Translations under genes and position numbers: made by a program
Notes under the pieces: generated by a model
What the model saw: the letters and a program-made list of their open reading frames with translations, nothing else
What the model was told of the DNA's origin: nothing
Databases searched by the model: none
Origin: Saccharum officinarum
Taxonomy: Eukaryota > Streptophyta > Magnoliopsida > Poales > Poaceae
NCBI GenBank assembly: GCA_020631735.1
Contig: CM036162.1
Coordinates: forward strand, 88,513,489 to 88,577,488
Length of the DNA stretch: 64,000 bases
Direction: 5' to 3'
Part shown: positions 1 through 14,916 of the stretch, piece after piece
Layout: the number at the start of each line of letters is the position of its first letter
Position numbering within the stretch: position 1 is the stretch's first letter

Positions 1-537
1 TATTCGTCCGGCGATGTTATACGGTGCTGAGCGTTGGCCTACAAAAAGGCGACATGTCCAGCAATTGAGTGTAGCAGAGATGCGTATGTTGCGTTGGTGT
101 TGTGGGCACACAAGGAGGGATAGAGTCCGGAACGACGATATTCGGGATAGGGTTGGGGTGGCACCAATTGAGGAGAAATTGATTCAACATCGGTTGAGAT
201 GGTTTGGACATGTCCAACGGAGGCCTCCTGAGGCGCCGGTGCGTAGTGGAGTTCTAAAGCGGGCCGATAATGTAAAGAGCGGTAGAGGTCGACCTAAACT
301 AACTTGGGACGAGTCCGTTAAGAGAGATCTTAAGGAGTGGAATATCTCCAAGGATTTAGCTATGGACAAGAGCGCTTGGAGATTGGCAATCAACATGCCT
401 GAACCGTGACCTCTTTTTGTCTTGTGCCCTTTATGTCCCTTTATGTGTCTCCCTGTTTCTCGTCTCTTTTGGGTTTCATCTCTAGCCTACCCCAATTTGC
501 TTGGGACAAAAGGCTATGTTTGTTGGTCAAAGTTTTT
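1..537 (+). mobile_element. LINE 3' end (reverse transcriptase C-terminus plus 3' UTR)
   Basis: The reading frame from 14 to 409 encodes the C-terminal tail of a plant non-LTR reverse transcriptase, with the characteristic stretch LRWFGHVQRRPPEAPVRSG and a GRGRPKLTW motif just before the end. It is open at the left window edge. Past the stop codon lies a non-coding 3' tail ending in the conserved grass LINE terminus TTGCTTGGGACAAAAGGCTATG followed by TTG-like bases near 520-527. The same terminus recurs at 46120 and 49239, so one LINE family supplied all three. It is 5' incomplete here and probably non-functional. Its position upstream of the RCL1 exons suggests it lies in an intron or in the 5' flank of that gene. 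Confidence 0.85.
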
Positions 538-599
538 AAAGTTCGAATATGCGTGTGCGCCAGATAAAACGGAATGGAGGTAGTACTTTGTTTGTTGCC

Positions 600-1480
600 C
601 AGCCTAATTTCTTGCATACTGAGGGTCTTTCTTTGTTGTTGGAGAATCCGCTAATAGAGGTCGACATCTCCGGACTCCTAGCTGCTTGATCATGTTCTCT
701 TTTTGTGAAGTTGGTTGTCTGTAATATGATTCACCTGGCTGAAGTTGGGTGCATTTGCCACTATGGACGTGAGTAATACACCCTGTGATTCTGCATGAAG
801 AGGTCCCTGTACTTCTCACTTTTGGGCCTGGATGAAGATGCCTCCTGGGATTGAGGTCGCATTATCATGGATAAAGGAGTTCTAGACTCCATAGTCCTGC
901 GCTTATCTGCTGAGTAGTGCCACAATTTGTGCTTGTATTACCTGTTCTCCATTGAGTGCATCGGCTAGGATCGGTGATGTAGCTGAAAACCAAATGGCCC
1001 TAGAAAAAGAACAAGTGAAAAATATATTATCTTCATTTTCTACTAAGCCACATCTGGTACAATGCTTGTCTATGTGTTTGGAGTAGTTGCCTACTTGTTT
1101 ATTGCTAAGGCTTGTTTGTAGCTTCCATGCAAATGTTTTGAAACGTGGCTGAAGGAACTTGTAGGTCCATGCACATTTTAGCAGTTGAAGGATGGGCTGT
1201 TTTAAGCTTGGCCGCCTTGTGTTGTTGCTGGGTATTGAGTTTCTCTTGTGGCTTGCCAACTGCTTATATGCTTCTTTGGAGGTGCACATCCCTGATGTTG
1301 ATGGCTGCCAGCATAGGATATCTGGGCCCTCATGGTTACAAATGGGTACCTGCTCTATTCAGTTAGCATTCCAAATTTTTGTGTTTGTAATCCATAACTG
1401 AGACTTTTAAGGCAAGGTTGTATGTCCTGCATTTTCCTGAAGAAGGGCGTGGAGCTGTTGGCACTTTTAGGTGACCTGCT
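600..1480 (-). mobile_element. LINE fragment, zf-RVT region, antisense
   Basis: On the minus strand the frame 1289-903 reads as the reverse-transcriptase zinc-binding (zf-RVT) region found after the RT domain in plant LINEs. It shows the CTRCG...NEDNIFFTCSFSRAIW pattern with spaced Cys and His residues, preceded in frame by an ILCWQPSTSG..TSKEAY stretch near 1290-1340. No RT catalytic core and no poly(A) tail are visible, so this is an internal relic. It ends about 100 bases before the first recognisable RCL1 exon. The exact borders are estimates. Confidence 0.7.
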
Positions 1481-1595
1481 TAATGCAGTCAATAACTAAA
1501 AAAACCCTCATAAGTCACATCTCTAATTATCTTCTTCTCAAGGACGGCTGTGTCATGTATTGTTTCAAAGTCTGAAATTGTTGTCCTGCTTTTAG

Positions 1596-2856
1596 GAATC
1601 ACTAATGATACAAAGGACCCTTCTGTGGATACTTTCCGGACAACCTTGCATATGCTCAAGCACTTTGGTGTTCCTCTGGAGGGTTTCAATCTAAATATTG
1701 ATAGCCGTGGATCTCCTCCTCTTGGTGGTGGTGAGGTGTTTCTCAGGGTTCACAATATAAATAGCACATTGACGGTGCGTTTCATTTTGATTTCCTGTTG
1801 ATTATATGTCAACAATTGACATCTGATGCTAAGTACTTTCACAGGCAGCAAACTGGGTAGATGAAGGTATGGTGAAGAGGATAAGGGGTGTTTCGTTCTC
1901 CACTAGAGTATCTCCAGAGTTGGAAAGCCGCATTATATATGCTGCACGTGGAATCTTCAATCGCTTCATTCCTGATGTTCATATACACAAGGATCATAGA
2001 TCTGGTTCTGCTGGTGGGAGGTAGTTTTCCTTTTCCAATCCTTTTGAATTTTGGTAACTGCATTCTTTCCTGTTGTCTCTTGTGAGTTGTCACTCAGAAA
2101 TTTGCCAGATCTTTTCAACTTTTCTTTGATATGTGGCAGGTCACCAGGCTATGGTGTATCATTAGTTGCTGAGACCACTACGGGATGCCTGCTCTCTGTA
2201 GATGTCACTGTGAGTTATCCTAGTGTTGATGAAATAAATGAAGAATCTGAGAAGCCTGAGCTGACTTCTCCGGAGGATCTTGGTGTTCAAGCTGCATCAA
2301 TGTTACTAGAAGAGATAGCTCAAGGAGGTGTCGTTGACTCTACACATCAGGTCTGTCTCTCTGAGTTGTGCCTGATGTTATGCTTGATGATGGCCCCTGT
2401 ATCTTGTTATGGGCTCAGTGAAGCTTAGACAGGGCAGTGAAGCATTTTGTTCTTAGCTGCAAGTTCTACATGGCCTGTGGATTAATAGATATGAAAATAA
2501 TTTTTTCAACAATCTACTTCTCTTGGACTGACAGTGCTGTACATTTATGTTTGCCCATCTTAAATTAATTGTTGTCTATCCTGGTAATATTCCATGCATA
2601 AGTTACAAACGTTTTTGTTTATTGAGTTTCTCTTAAATGCTTGCAGGGACTCCTATTTATCCTGTGTGCTTTGTGCCCACCTGATGTATCAAAGGTTCGT
2701 GTGGGACAGTTGACTCCATATGGTATAGAGACACTTCGAAACATCAGAGATTTTCTTGACGTCAAGTTCATCATCAAGCCTGATCCCAATTCAAACACCG
2801 TTACTTTAAAATGTGTTGGCGCGGGAGTAAAGAATCTTGCTCGGAAGATTTCATAA
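1596..2856 (+). CDS. RCL1: RNA 3'-terminal phosphate cyclase-like protein, 3' exons only
   Basis: Four exons, 1596-1774, 1845-2020, 2140-2350 and 2647-2856, join in frame through GT-AG introns to encode the last ~258 residues of an RCL1/RTC-family protein, ending KNLARKIS then TAA. RCL1 is a nucleolar factor of the U3 snoRNP/Bms1 pathway needed for 18S rRNA maturation; it has the cyclase fold but is regarded as lacking cyclase activity. Family signatures seen are GITNDTKDPSVDT, RGSPPLGGGEV, FNRFIPDVHI, RSPGYGVSLVAET and KVRVGQLTPYGIETL. The first exon begins in the middle of a Gly codon, so upstream exons (about 110-120 residues) are missing. They lie left of the window or have been displaced by the LINE insertions. 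Within the exons present I see no stop or frameshift, so the gene may be functional. Confidence 0.88.
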
Positions 2857-3763
2857 GCAACAGGACCATTAATCTGATAAAGGATTCATGATACATCAAG
2901 AGATTACTATGAGACCCTGTTTGTAACTGCAAACAGCAGTGGAGTTCCCCTTAGCTGCTCCTGCTGAAATTCTGTTCGAGGTCGCGCATATTATAGACCG
3001 AAAACCAAAATTTCAAGGCATCTACGTCGGCTTCACTATTTTAAATTACTGTCAACACAGTCTCTATATATGTACACTCCTTTTTTGAAACAAAAGTATT
3101 GATTCCCAGTGTGACATTCTATGCAGATACTTTCGAAAGAAAACAAACCTTGCAAAAGTTGGCCATGTATATATGTTGAATGTATGTTGTATGTGCATTG
3201 CATGGTCTCGTAGGATTTTCAAATGGATACTCTCGCCATTAATCCTACGTCTGGCCTGGCCTGGCCTGCAGTAGTAAAAGGTTATATTGGGACAAGGGGT
3301 ACACAGAACATATGCAAACTGCCATCGGTTACCTCCAAATCATCCTTTTGAACGGAGAATAGATCAGAGGTGGACCGGGAACGGACCAAAGACTAGACTG
3401 CAAAAAGAAATCCCAACGGCCTCGCTTCTGTGTTCTTATTAATCGATCCACATGCTCGCTCTCAGCGGCCGGCAACATCCGATCAAAAGAAGAAGAAAAA
3501 AACAGCCGGCAACACATGTCCTTTCCCATGGGAACCATTGCCATCTCCGCAAAAGAAACCATGGCGGATCGGAGATATACTAGCTAGCTCCGCTGTAAGA
3601 ACAGCCCGAGGAGGAAACAATGATCATAGAACGGCGGAATGTACAAGGCGTACAGCTAGCTGCACGAAGCGTTTCACTGTTCGTTTGCACTCGAGACATA
3701 GCCATTGAAGAATCCAAAACTGCTCTTTCAAAAAAAAAAGGTTCTCAGTCCTTCATCAGGGGC
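2857..3763. other. Intergenic: RCL1 3' UTR and upstream region of carboxypeptidase
   Basis: This stretch holds the RCL1 3' untranslated region and the distal upstream region of the next gene. A short GGCCT tandem (TGGCCTGGCCTGGCCTG) sits near 3251-3268. I see no further gene. Confidence 0.6.
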
Positions 3764-3771
3764 TTATATAA
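3764..3771 (+). promoter_or_regulatory. TATA box of carboxypeptidase gene
   Basis: TATATAAA lies 56 bases upstream of the chosen ATG at 3827. That fits a transcription start around 3795-3800 with a short 5' UTR. Confidence 0.7.
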
Positions 3772-3793
3772 ACCCAAAGCAAGCGAACTGTAA

Positions 3794-7565
<3,772 letters not shown>

Positions 7566-10370
7566 TTCCTTAATGGGATATATACTCAATGGCAAACTCA
7601 ATAAACAGGAGCAAAACTTTTCTATGAGACAATGTTGGTACTTTTCATTTAGTATAACTTTGATTAATGTTGGTTTTTATATTATATGGTATGTGGTTGT
7701 TATAATTTAAGCTTCATGTTTTCCCTTAGTGGACATGGATTTTCGGTCTGTGTGAAGTGACAAGAGTACTATGCACAAAGATTGTGCCCTATGCATGTGA
7801 GACAGTGCACTCTGTTATCCTGTTTTTCTTTAAAGCTAGGCAACCTTCTGTTTTCTAATGTAATGACCATGAGTATGGTTCCACTCTTCAGGTTTCAACA
7901 CTATATTTCTTTGGATTATTGGTGATGTCTTTCTAGAGTTGTTTCTAGAGTGTTTGGTTTTGTGAATCAAACCGTTCTAGATGAAATAATGCATCATGAG
8001 TCTATCTCTTAAATTTAATGAAATGACTTTATTCCTCCTACTAGTATTAATTACTATCTTTATGAAGAATGAGGTTATATAGATCAACTCATTCCGCAAA
8101 ACAAATAAAAAAGGAGTGAAATGGTAATGGACTACCCCATTTCACACATCAAACACCCCCACTAGACACTCGATGTGATCGTACCCAAGACTTATGGAAA
8201 TAGACTGCTTTAAGAGACAAACAATCCACTTCTAGAAATTGATTTTCATTCATAGTTCACTTATGAACTAAAACAAACTAGAATTTCAAAACCGAAATTC
8301 TGACTCTTTTACTCCTCTGTGATAGTCCTAGGATATTATGAGCATATAATTTTCAACTGATTACATTACCATATAACATCAAACTACATAAGTAAGATTA
8401 TTACAACGGTTTGGATACAAGCCCTTGGCACTAAAATCAAACAAAAACATCGATGTTCTATTGGTAGCAGCGAAGCTTGGCAAATCTCCAATCCACAGGC
8501 ATCCTTGAGTGTAGACGTGAACCCACTACTAATTCCAACACCTCTGCAAGTCCAGAAATATACACACCACTAGATATGTGTAGGCCATGGTCATCACCAA
8601 TGAGATTTAGGGGAAACAGAAAATTAACTAAAAGCATGTATGGTCTACGTCAAAGGTGTGACAGATGATTCATCTGCCACACCTTATAGAAAGTTGGTGG
8701 AAACAAAAGTGAACTAGCGAATGGTAGTTGTGTCATGATGCGCTAAACGAAATGCATGACGAAAGGTGTGGTGCGGGAACTACGCTGCGGCATGGTGACC
8801 TTTGACAACAAACCAAATAAACCCTAGACCTTTAGCATCTTGATGTAGATCGAGTAAATCTAGATCCAATCTATCATAAAAATAACTCCCTACATCTAAG
8901 ATTTGATTGAGATAGACATGAAAAATGCATTTCAAACCCCTAATAGGAGCATCACGTTTTAGTCATTAGTGATAGACTATAACTTATAAGCCTCACCATG
9001 CCATAGGTAAAGTTGCATAGTGACGGGAGATAGTTGATGCCCATCACTACTGCATTAACAAGTGATTGACAATTAACTCATCACTTTTGAGTTTGTTGCC
9101 TTTGTAGGATCAAGATGGCGACTAAAGGGAGCTACATAGTGACAGGAGTTAGTTGATACCCATCACTTCTTGCCTTTACCACAAGTCTAGGTGTAGACAT
9201 GGGATACAACTAAACAAATTGGCTTGGTTAGAAAGATCGGCCAGACTGTGGGGTACAGCCAAACCAACGTTCCCAGGGGAGTCATCCAAAAATTGTCGAT
9301 GCAAATTAGGTTACCACACCGGTAAGGAGCTAGATCGCTCGGTATAGCCAGGCCAAAGATTAGCCAAGCCGACCCTCAAGTCGGCTGACGCCTATAGTGT
9401 CCTCGTAGATGAACACTTTATCTGGTGCCTCCAGCAATGAGCGTGATACACAAGACATATCACCAGAGGAGCCTCGTCAGGAGCATGATACACAAGAGAC
9501 ACCAATGAAGTCTCTTGAAATCCAAAACCCCACATGCCTAGGAGGGACCCCGTCGGGGTGTGTGTGGTGGCTATGGGCTGCCCTAACCGGCTTGATCGCT
9601 CTAGAGCTTCGTCGTCATCGATCCACTAACCATGTAGCAGCGATGAAGAACGAGGAGAGGTAGTAGATGGGGAAAGGGTAAAAATGAGATAGTAGATTGA
9701 TTTTGTCGATTGTGTAGTTGGATTACCTCAATCGATTGTGATATTCTAATATATAGAGGGGGTGGTTTTTATTCTAGTAGGACACCTTTCTCAAATGAAA
9801 CCTACAAGTTTCCCATGATATTGGGTGAGTTTAGATCAAGTAAAACTCAATCTAGACTCGAAAAACTGGCCAGGCCAGTTTCCAAAACCAACCTGACTGG
9901 TTTTTACGGGTCCAGGGCAGAAAACCTTCCAAAAATCATAACTAATTCATCCAAACTTCAAATGAGGTGATCCATATATGTTTTCGATCAGCTCGACGAG
10001 ATGAGTGCAATGGTGCAATCCATTTCTCAATTTGGAGAAGTTAGAAAATACGACCTAGCCAGTTTTGGAAACCGACCAAACCAGTTTCTATTTGGTCAAC
10101 CCCTCAAAAACTTGTTTTCTTCGTCTGGACTCCAAATGAGAGCAACGTAATGGTGTAGTCCATTATGCCTTTTGACAAAGTGTAGAACTTCGGATGTACA
10201 TCAGAACTTCCAACATCTATCAAAACTTCCGATGTAGAAATGAGCTTAAGTGAGCAGGATGAGGACAATCTTGGTTGTCAACAAAGGTGTACAATAAGAA
10301 AGACATTTAAGAGGTTACTTGGTGTACAATAAAAAAGACCTTCCAAGTGTGAGGTTACTCTCGTTAAAGA
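7566..10370. other. Gene-poor region with degraded repeats
   Basis: After the carboxypeptidase 3' UTR (to about 7900) I find no recognisable coding sequence. Repeat-like signals are a direct pair CATAGTGACGGGAGATAGTTG / CATAGTGACAGGAGTTAGTTG (9014 and 9135) and near-palindromic AACTGGCCAGGCCAGTT motifs around 9860 with a related CTAGCCAGTTTTGG at ~10060. These look like degraded LTR or CACTA subterminal sequence. The short open frames here match nothing I know. Confidence 0.5.
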
Positions 10371-11083
10371 TACTTCCTACACTCGAGTGCTGATGCACAA
10401 GCTAGAACCCAACTCGCATGGGAATTTGCATACACAAGGTAGACGCGACTCGGTGAAGAAGGTGGTGCTTTGTCCCAAGAAACTGGGAGAGAATTCACGT
10501 ATATGTGCAAGCACCCTCAAATCCCGACAGGGGCAAGGACATGAACCTAGAAAGCAAGAACATAGGGGCATGCTATGAATTTTCTTCTAATATCTGCCAG
10601 GTTGATCAACATGCCTGGTAGTGCACGCCCTTGATTCTACTCCAGGGAAGGGAGGTGATAGTCTTTGAAAGAGTTGGAGAAAACTCAACCTATGAAGAGG
10701 CAGCAATGAGAAATCTCAAGTGCTTCGATGGTAACATTACCATCGACAGCAGGTAGCCCTGGGTCTCCATCGCTTATCGTCGTCCCTACTTTACGAGCAT
10801 TCTTCTGATTCGTTTGGTTGAGTAGCCGCCACTACATCAAGGTGTAGAATGAGGCTTATCTGGAATCTCCAAGCTCCGTTGCTAGCGTATATCAGTATTG
10901 AGAGGAGGAACCATGGAAGACACTCAATGTATTCTCTTGATTCAAAAATTTCAAGGAAGAAGATGTGGTGTGTTCTGCGAAGGCACAACCATGTCTTTTT
11001 TTATAAGCGAAGCCGCGAGGTAGGGTAGGTGGATTGAGCAATCAAGATCAATATTCTCGACGTCATGAGCATAACAGAAGGGT
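10371..11083. other. Unassigned sequence left of assembly gap
   Basis: No convincing gene. It does not show the terminal sequence of the copia LTR that would be expected if the neighbouring element were complete. Confidence 0.5.
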
Positions 11084-11183
11084 NNNNNNNNNNNNNNNNN
11101 NNNNNNNNNNNNNNNNNNNNNNNNNNNNNNNNNNNNNNNNNNNNNNNNNNNNNNNNNNNNNNNNNNNNNNNNNNNNNNNNNNN
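11084..11183. other. Assembly gap (100 N)
   Basis: Exactly 100 N, the conventional placeholder for a gap of unknown size. It lies at the 3' side of the minus-strand copia element. Confidence 0.99.
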
Positions 11184-11300
11184 GTATGAATGATATGCCA
11201 AACAACTTTACCTTGCTATGTGGAGGAGAGGCATGTCATATAAGGATGTGGGGGTGCACTCATTCCAAGTTGGAGAAGTCAAGTATGTTCAATTCATTCT

Positions 11301-12469
11301 TCAACTTGTAAATCTCTTTTCATCAAGTGGCTTTGTGAATATGTCGGCTAATTGATCTTCGGTGCCAATGCTCTCAATGCTAATATCACCCTTTTGTTGA
11401 TGGTCTCTTATGAAGTGGTGCCTTATGTCAATGTGCTTGGTTCTTGAATGTTGAACCGGATTTTGTGTCATCTTGATAGCACTTTCATTGTCACAAAACA
11501 ATGGCACATTCTTGAACTTAATTCCAAAATCATTCAAGGTGGCCTTTATCCAAGCAATTGTGCACAACAACTACCGGCACTAATGTATTCGGCCTCGGCA
11601 GTAGATAGTGCAACACTATTTTATTTCTTTGATGACCATGAAACAAGAGACCTTCCAAGCAATTGACAAGTGCCACTTGTGCTCATTCTATCAATCTTGC
11701 ATCCACCATGGTCGGAGTCCGAATATCCTATCAACTCAAAATTAGACCTCTTTGGAAACCATAATCCAACATCATGAGTGCCCTTAAGATATCTCAATAT
11801 CCTCTTGGTTGCTTATAAGTGACTTTCTCTAGGTGAAGCTTGATATCTTGCACACTTGCACACACTAAACATCACATCCGGCCTAGAAGCGGTGACATAG
11901 AGCAAACTTCCAATTATAGACCGGTATAGCTTTTTATCTACCATGTTTTCACTATCATCAATACCGAATTGATCATTAGTGCCCATTGGTGTACTCATTG
12001 GCTTAGCATCGTGCAATCCAAACTTCTTGATCATGTCCTTGATGTACTTGCCTTGACTTACAAAAGTGCCATTCTTCATTTGCTTGATTTGAAGTCCAAG
12101 GAAGTAACTAAGCTCTCCAATCATAGACATCTCAAACTCATTAGACATCATATTTCTAAACTCTTCACAAAAGTCTTGGTTAGTTGATCCAAAGATAATG
12201 TCATCCACATAGATTTACAACACAAACAAGTCATTTCTAAGTTTCTTGGTGAAGAGAGTGGTGTCAACCTTTCCCATCTTGAGCCCTTTAGAGAGGAGAA
12301 AGTTCCTTAACCTCTCATACCATGCTCTAGGTGCTTGCTTCAAACCATACAATGCCTTCTTTAGCTTGTAAACATGGTCGGGCTTCTTATCATCTTCAAA
12401 ACCGGGAGGTTGCTCAACATAGACTTCTTCATTGATGTAGCCATTGAGAAATGCACTCTTGACATCCAT
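11301..12469 (-). pseudogene. Copia reverse transcriptase (3' part) and RNase H, interrupted
   Basis: The frame holds [20 protein letters not shown] (12469-12410), KALYGLKQAPRAWYERL, the RT active-site motif YVDDIIFG (near 12200), and then RNase H with LFCDNESAI and RTKHIDIRHHFIRD, ending PLDEKRFTS at 11301. In-frame TAA codons occur just before the YVDD motif (near 12212) and after SPRESHL (near 11813), where related elements carry sense codons. This is the distal RT/RH module of the second pol copy. It is inactive as it stands unless supplied in trans. Confidence 0.85.
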
Positions 12470-12523
12470 TTGATAGAGCTTGATGTTGTGTGCACAAGCA
12501 TATGCTAATAAGATTCTAATAGC

Positions 12524-14423
12524 CTACAATCTTGCAACGGGTGCATATGTCTCTCCAAAGTCAAGACCCTCAACTTGTGTGTAACCTTGTGCTACCAATC
12601 TTGCTTTGTTTCTCACAACTACACCATCTTGATCTTGCTTGTTTCTAAAGACCCACTTAGTGCCAATCACATTGTATTTCTTCGGCCTTTCAACAAGTTC
12701 CCAAACTTGATTTCTAGTGAAGTTGTTTAGCTCTTCATGCATGGCATTTACCCAATCGGAATCCTTCAAAGCATCTTCTAATTTCTTTGGTTCTTCAAGT
12801 GACACAAATGAGTAATGCTCACAAAAGGATGCTAGCCTTGATCTAGTTTGAACACCACTTTGAATTCCATCAATGATTTGGTCTAATGGATGATCTCTTG
12901 CAATGCTAGTAGGTTGGAGTATTAGGAGTTGATTGCTTCCACTTGCTTGACCTTGATCTTGCACTTCATCATGAGAATCACTAGAGCTTGCTTGATTTGT
13001 ATCAATTTGCACACTTTGGTTGATCACATGAATATCATCATCATCAACTTGCATCGGCCTTATATCACCAATGTCCATGTTCTTCATTGCATTTGACAAT
13101 TGTTCTCCTCTCACATCATCAAGGTTTTAAGCTTCATTTTGAGATCCTTGGGTTTCATCAAACTCAACATCATGAACTTCTTCCAAGGTGCCATTTGTGA
13201 GATTCCAAACTATATATGCCTTGCTTATGGTAGAATAACCAAGTAAGAACCCTTCATCATATTTCTTTTCAAACTTGCTCAATCTAGTGCCTTTCTTAAG
13301 AATATAGCATTTGTAACCAAACACTCTAAAGTATGCAATGTTGGGCTTTCTTCCATTCAATAGCTCATATGGTGTCTTTCCAAGCTTCCCATGGCAATAG
13401 AGACAGCTGCTACAATAGCAAGCCGTGTTGATGGCTTCACTCCAAAATGAATGACTAACATTGTATTCACTAAGCATTGATCTAGCCATGTCAATCAAGG
13501 TTCTATTTTTCCTTTCAACTACACCATTGAATTGAGAAGTGTATGTTGGTGAGAATTGATGTCCAATACCAAGATCATCACACAAATCTTCAATTCTTGT
13601 GTTCTTGAACTCACTACCATTGTCACTTCTAATCTTCTTGATGGTAGTCTCAAACTCATTTTGCACTCTTTTAACAAAAGACTTAAATAGATCATAAACA
13701 TCACTCTTGTCATAAAGAAAGAACACCCAAGTATATCTAGTGTAGTCATCAACAATCACAAAACCATACTTGTTGCCACCAATGCTAGTGTATGTTGTTG
13801 GCCCAAACAAGTCCATGTGCAATAGCTCAAATGCCTTTGATGTGCTCATTTTACTCCTACTAGGATATGCATTTCTAACTTGTTTGCCAGCTTGACAAGC
13901 ACTACATGGTTTATCCTTCTCAAAGGTGACATCCTTCAAGCCTCTAACTAAGTCATGCTTCAAAAGTTTGTTCAATTGTTTCATTCTAACATGACCAAGC
14001 CTTCTATGCCACAACCATCCCATACTAGATTTACTAAGCAAGCATGATGTCAATTGTGTCTCACTATCATTGAAGTCAACCAAGTATAAGCTACCATGTC
14101 TAAATCCTTTGAATATCAAATTTGATCCATCAACACTTATGACTTCAACATCATCACTACCAAATATGCACTTGAAGCCAAGATCACAAAGTTGTGCCAC
14201 CGATAAAAGATTGAAATCCAAGCTCTCAGCTAGCAACACATTAGATATGCTCATGTCATTTGAGATAGCAATTTTACCAAGCCCCTTGACCTTGCCTTTC
14301 TTGTTGTTGCCGAAAGTGATAGCATCAAAAACCACCATTTTGACTTGTATCAATTGAATTGAATATACAAGAGTCTCTGGTCATATGTTGAGGCATCCAC
14401 TATCAAGCACCAAATGCCTTGAA
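12524..14423 (-). pseudogene. Copia pol, second copy: protease remnant, integrase, linker and RT start
   Basis: A protease-like LDSGC remnant near 14385-14400 is out of frame with what follows. Then come the GAG-pre-integrase region (WLWHRRLGHV, near 13985-14015), integrase core (SKAFELLHMDLFGP, IRSDNGSEF, SFWSEAIN) and, after a stop at about 13127, the linker and RT start ending [10 protein letters not shown] at 12524. A TAG follows ARL where GAG (Glu) would be expected. Compared with the first copy (14424-16446) it differs at roughly one residue in five by eye, so it is not a recent duplicate of it. Confidence 0.85.
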
Positions 14424-14910
14424 TGTACCCATTGAGAAATGCACTCTTCACAACCATTTGATATAGCTTGATATTGTGAGCACAAGCATAGGCAAGTAAG
14501 ATCCTAATTGCTTCTAATCTTGCAACCGGGGCATAAGTTTCACCAAAGTCAAGACCCTCTATTTGTGTGTAACCTTGAGCCACTAGTCTTGCTTTGTTCC
14601 TTACTACTATCCCATCTTGATCTTGTTTGTTGCGAAAGACTCATCTTGTTCTAATGACATTGTGATCCTTAGGCCTTTCAACTAGTTCCAATACTTCATT
14701 TCTCTCGAAGTTGTTGAGCTCTTCATGTATTGCATTTACCCAATCTGGATATCTCAATGCTTTATCAATGTCCTTGGGTTCTTCCATTGACACAAAAAAA
14801 GAGTGAGCACAAAAAGATGCCAATCTTGATCTAGTTTGAACTCCTCTTTGTATGTCACCAATGATGGAATCCAAAGGATGGTCTCTTGCAATGTTGGTTG
14901 GTTGAAGCAC
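14424..14910 (-). pseudogene. Copia pol, first copy: linker and RT N-terminus, truncated at junction
   Basis: The frame 14910-14641 carries the linker ending LVERPKDHNVI, and 14583-14424 carries [24 protein letters not shown] to [12 protein letters not shown]. It then breaks at about 14423 into sequence that aligns with the protease of the next copy. The rest of RT and RNase H for this copy is absent. A stop separates the two frames near 14640. Confidence 0.85.
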
Positions 14911-14916
14911 TTGGAC

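Noticed and set aside
10951..11205. Open frames spanning the N run
   Set aside because: Frames that read through unknown bases are artefacts of the gap.
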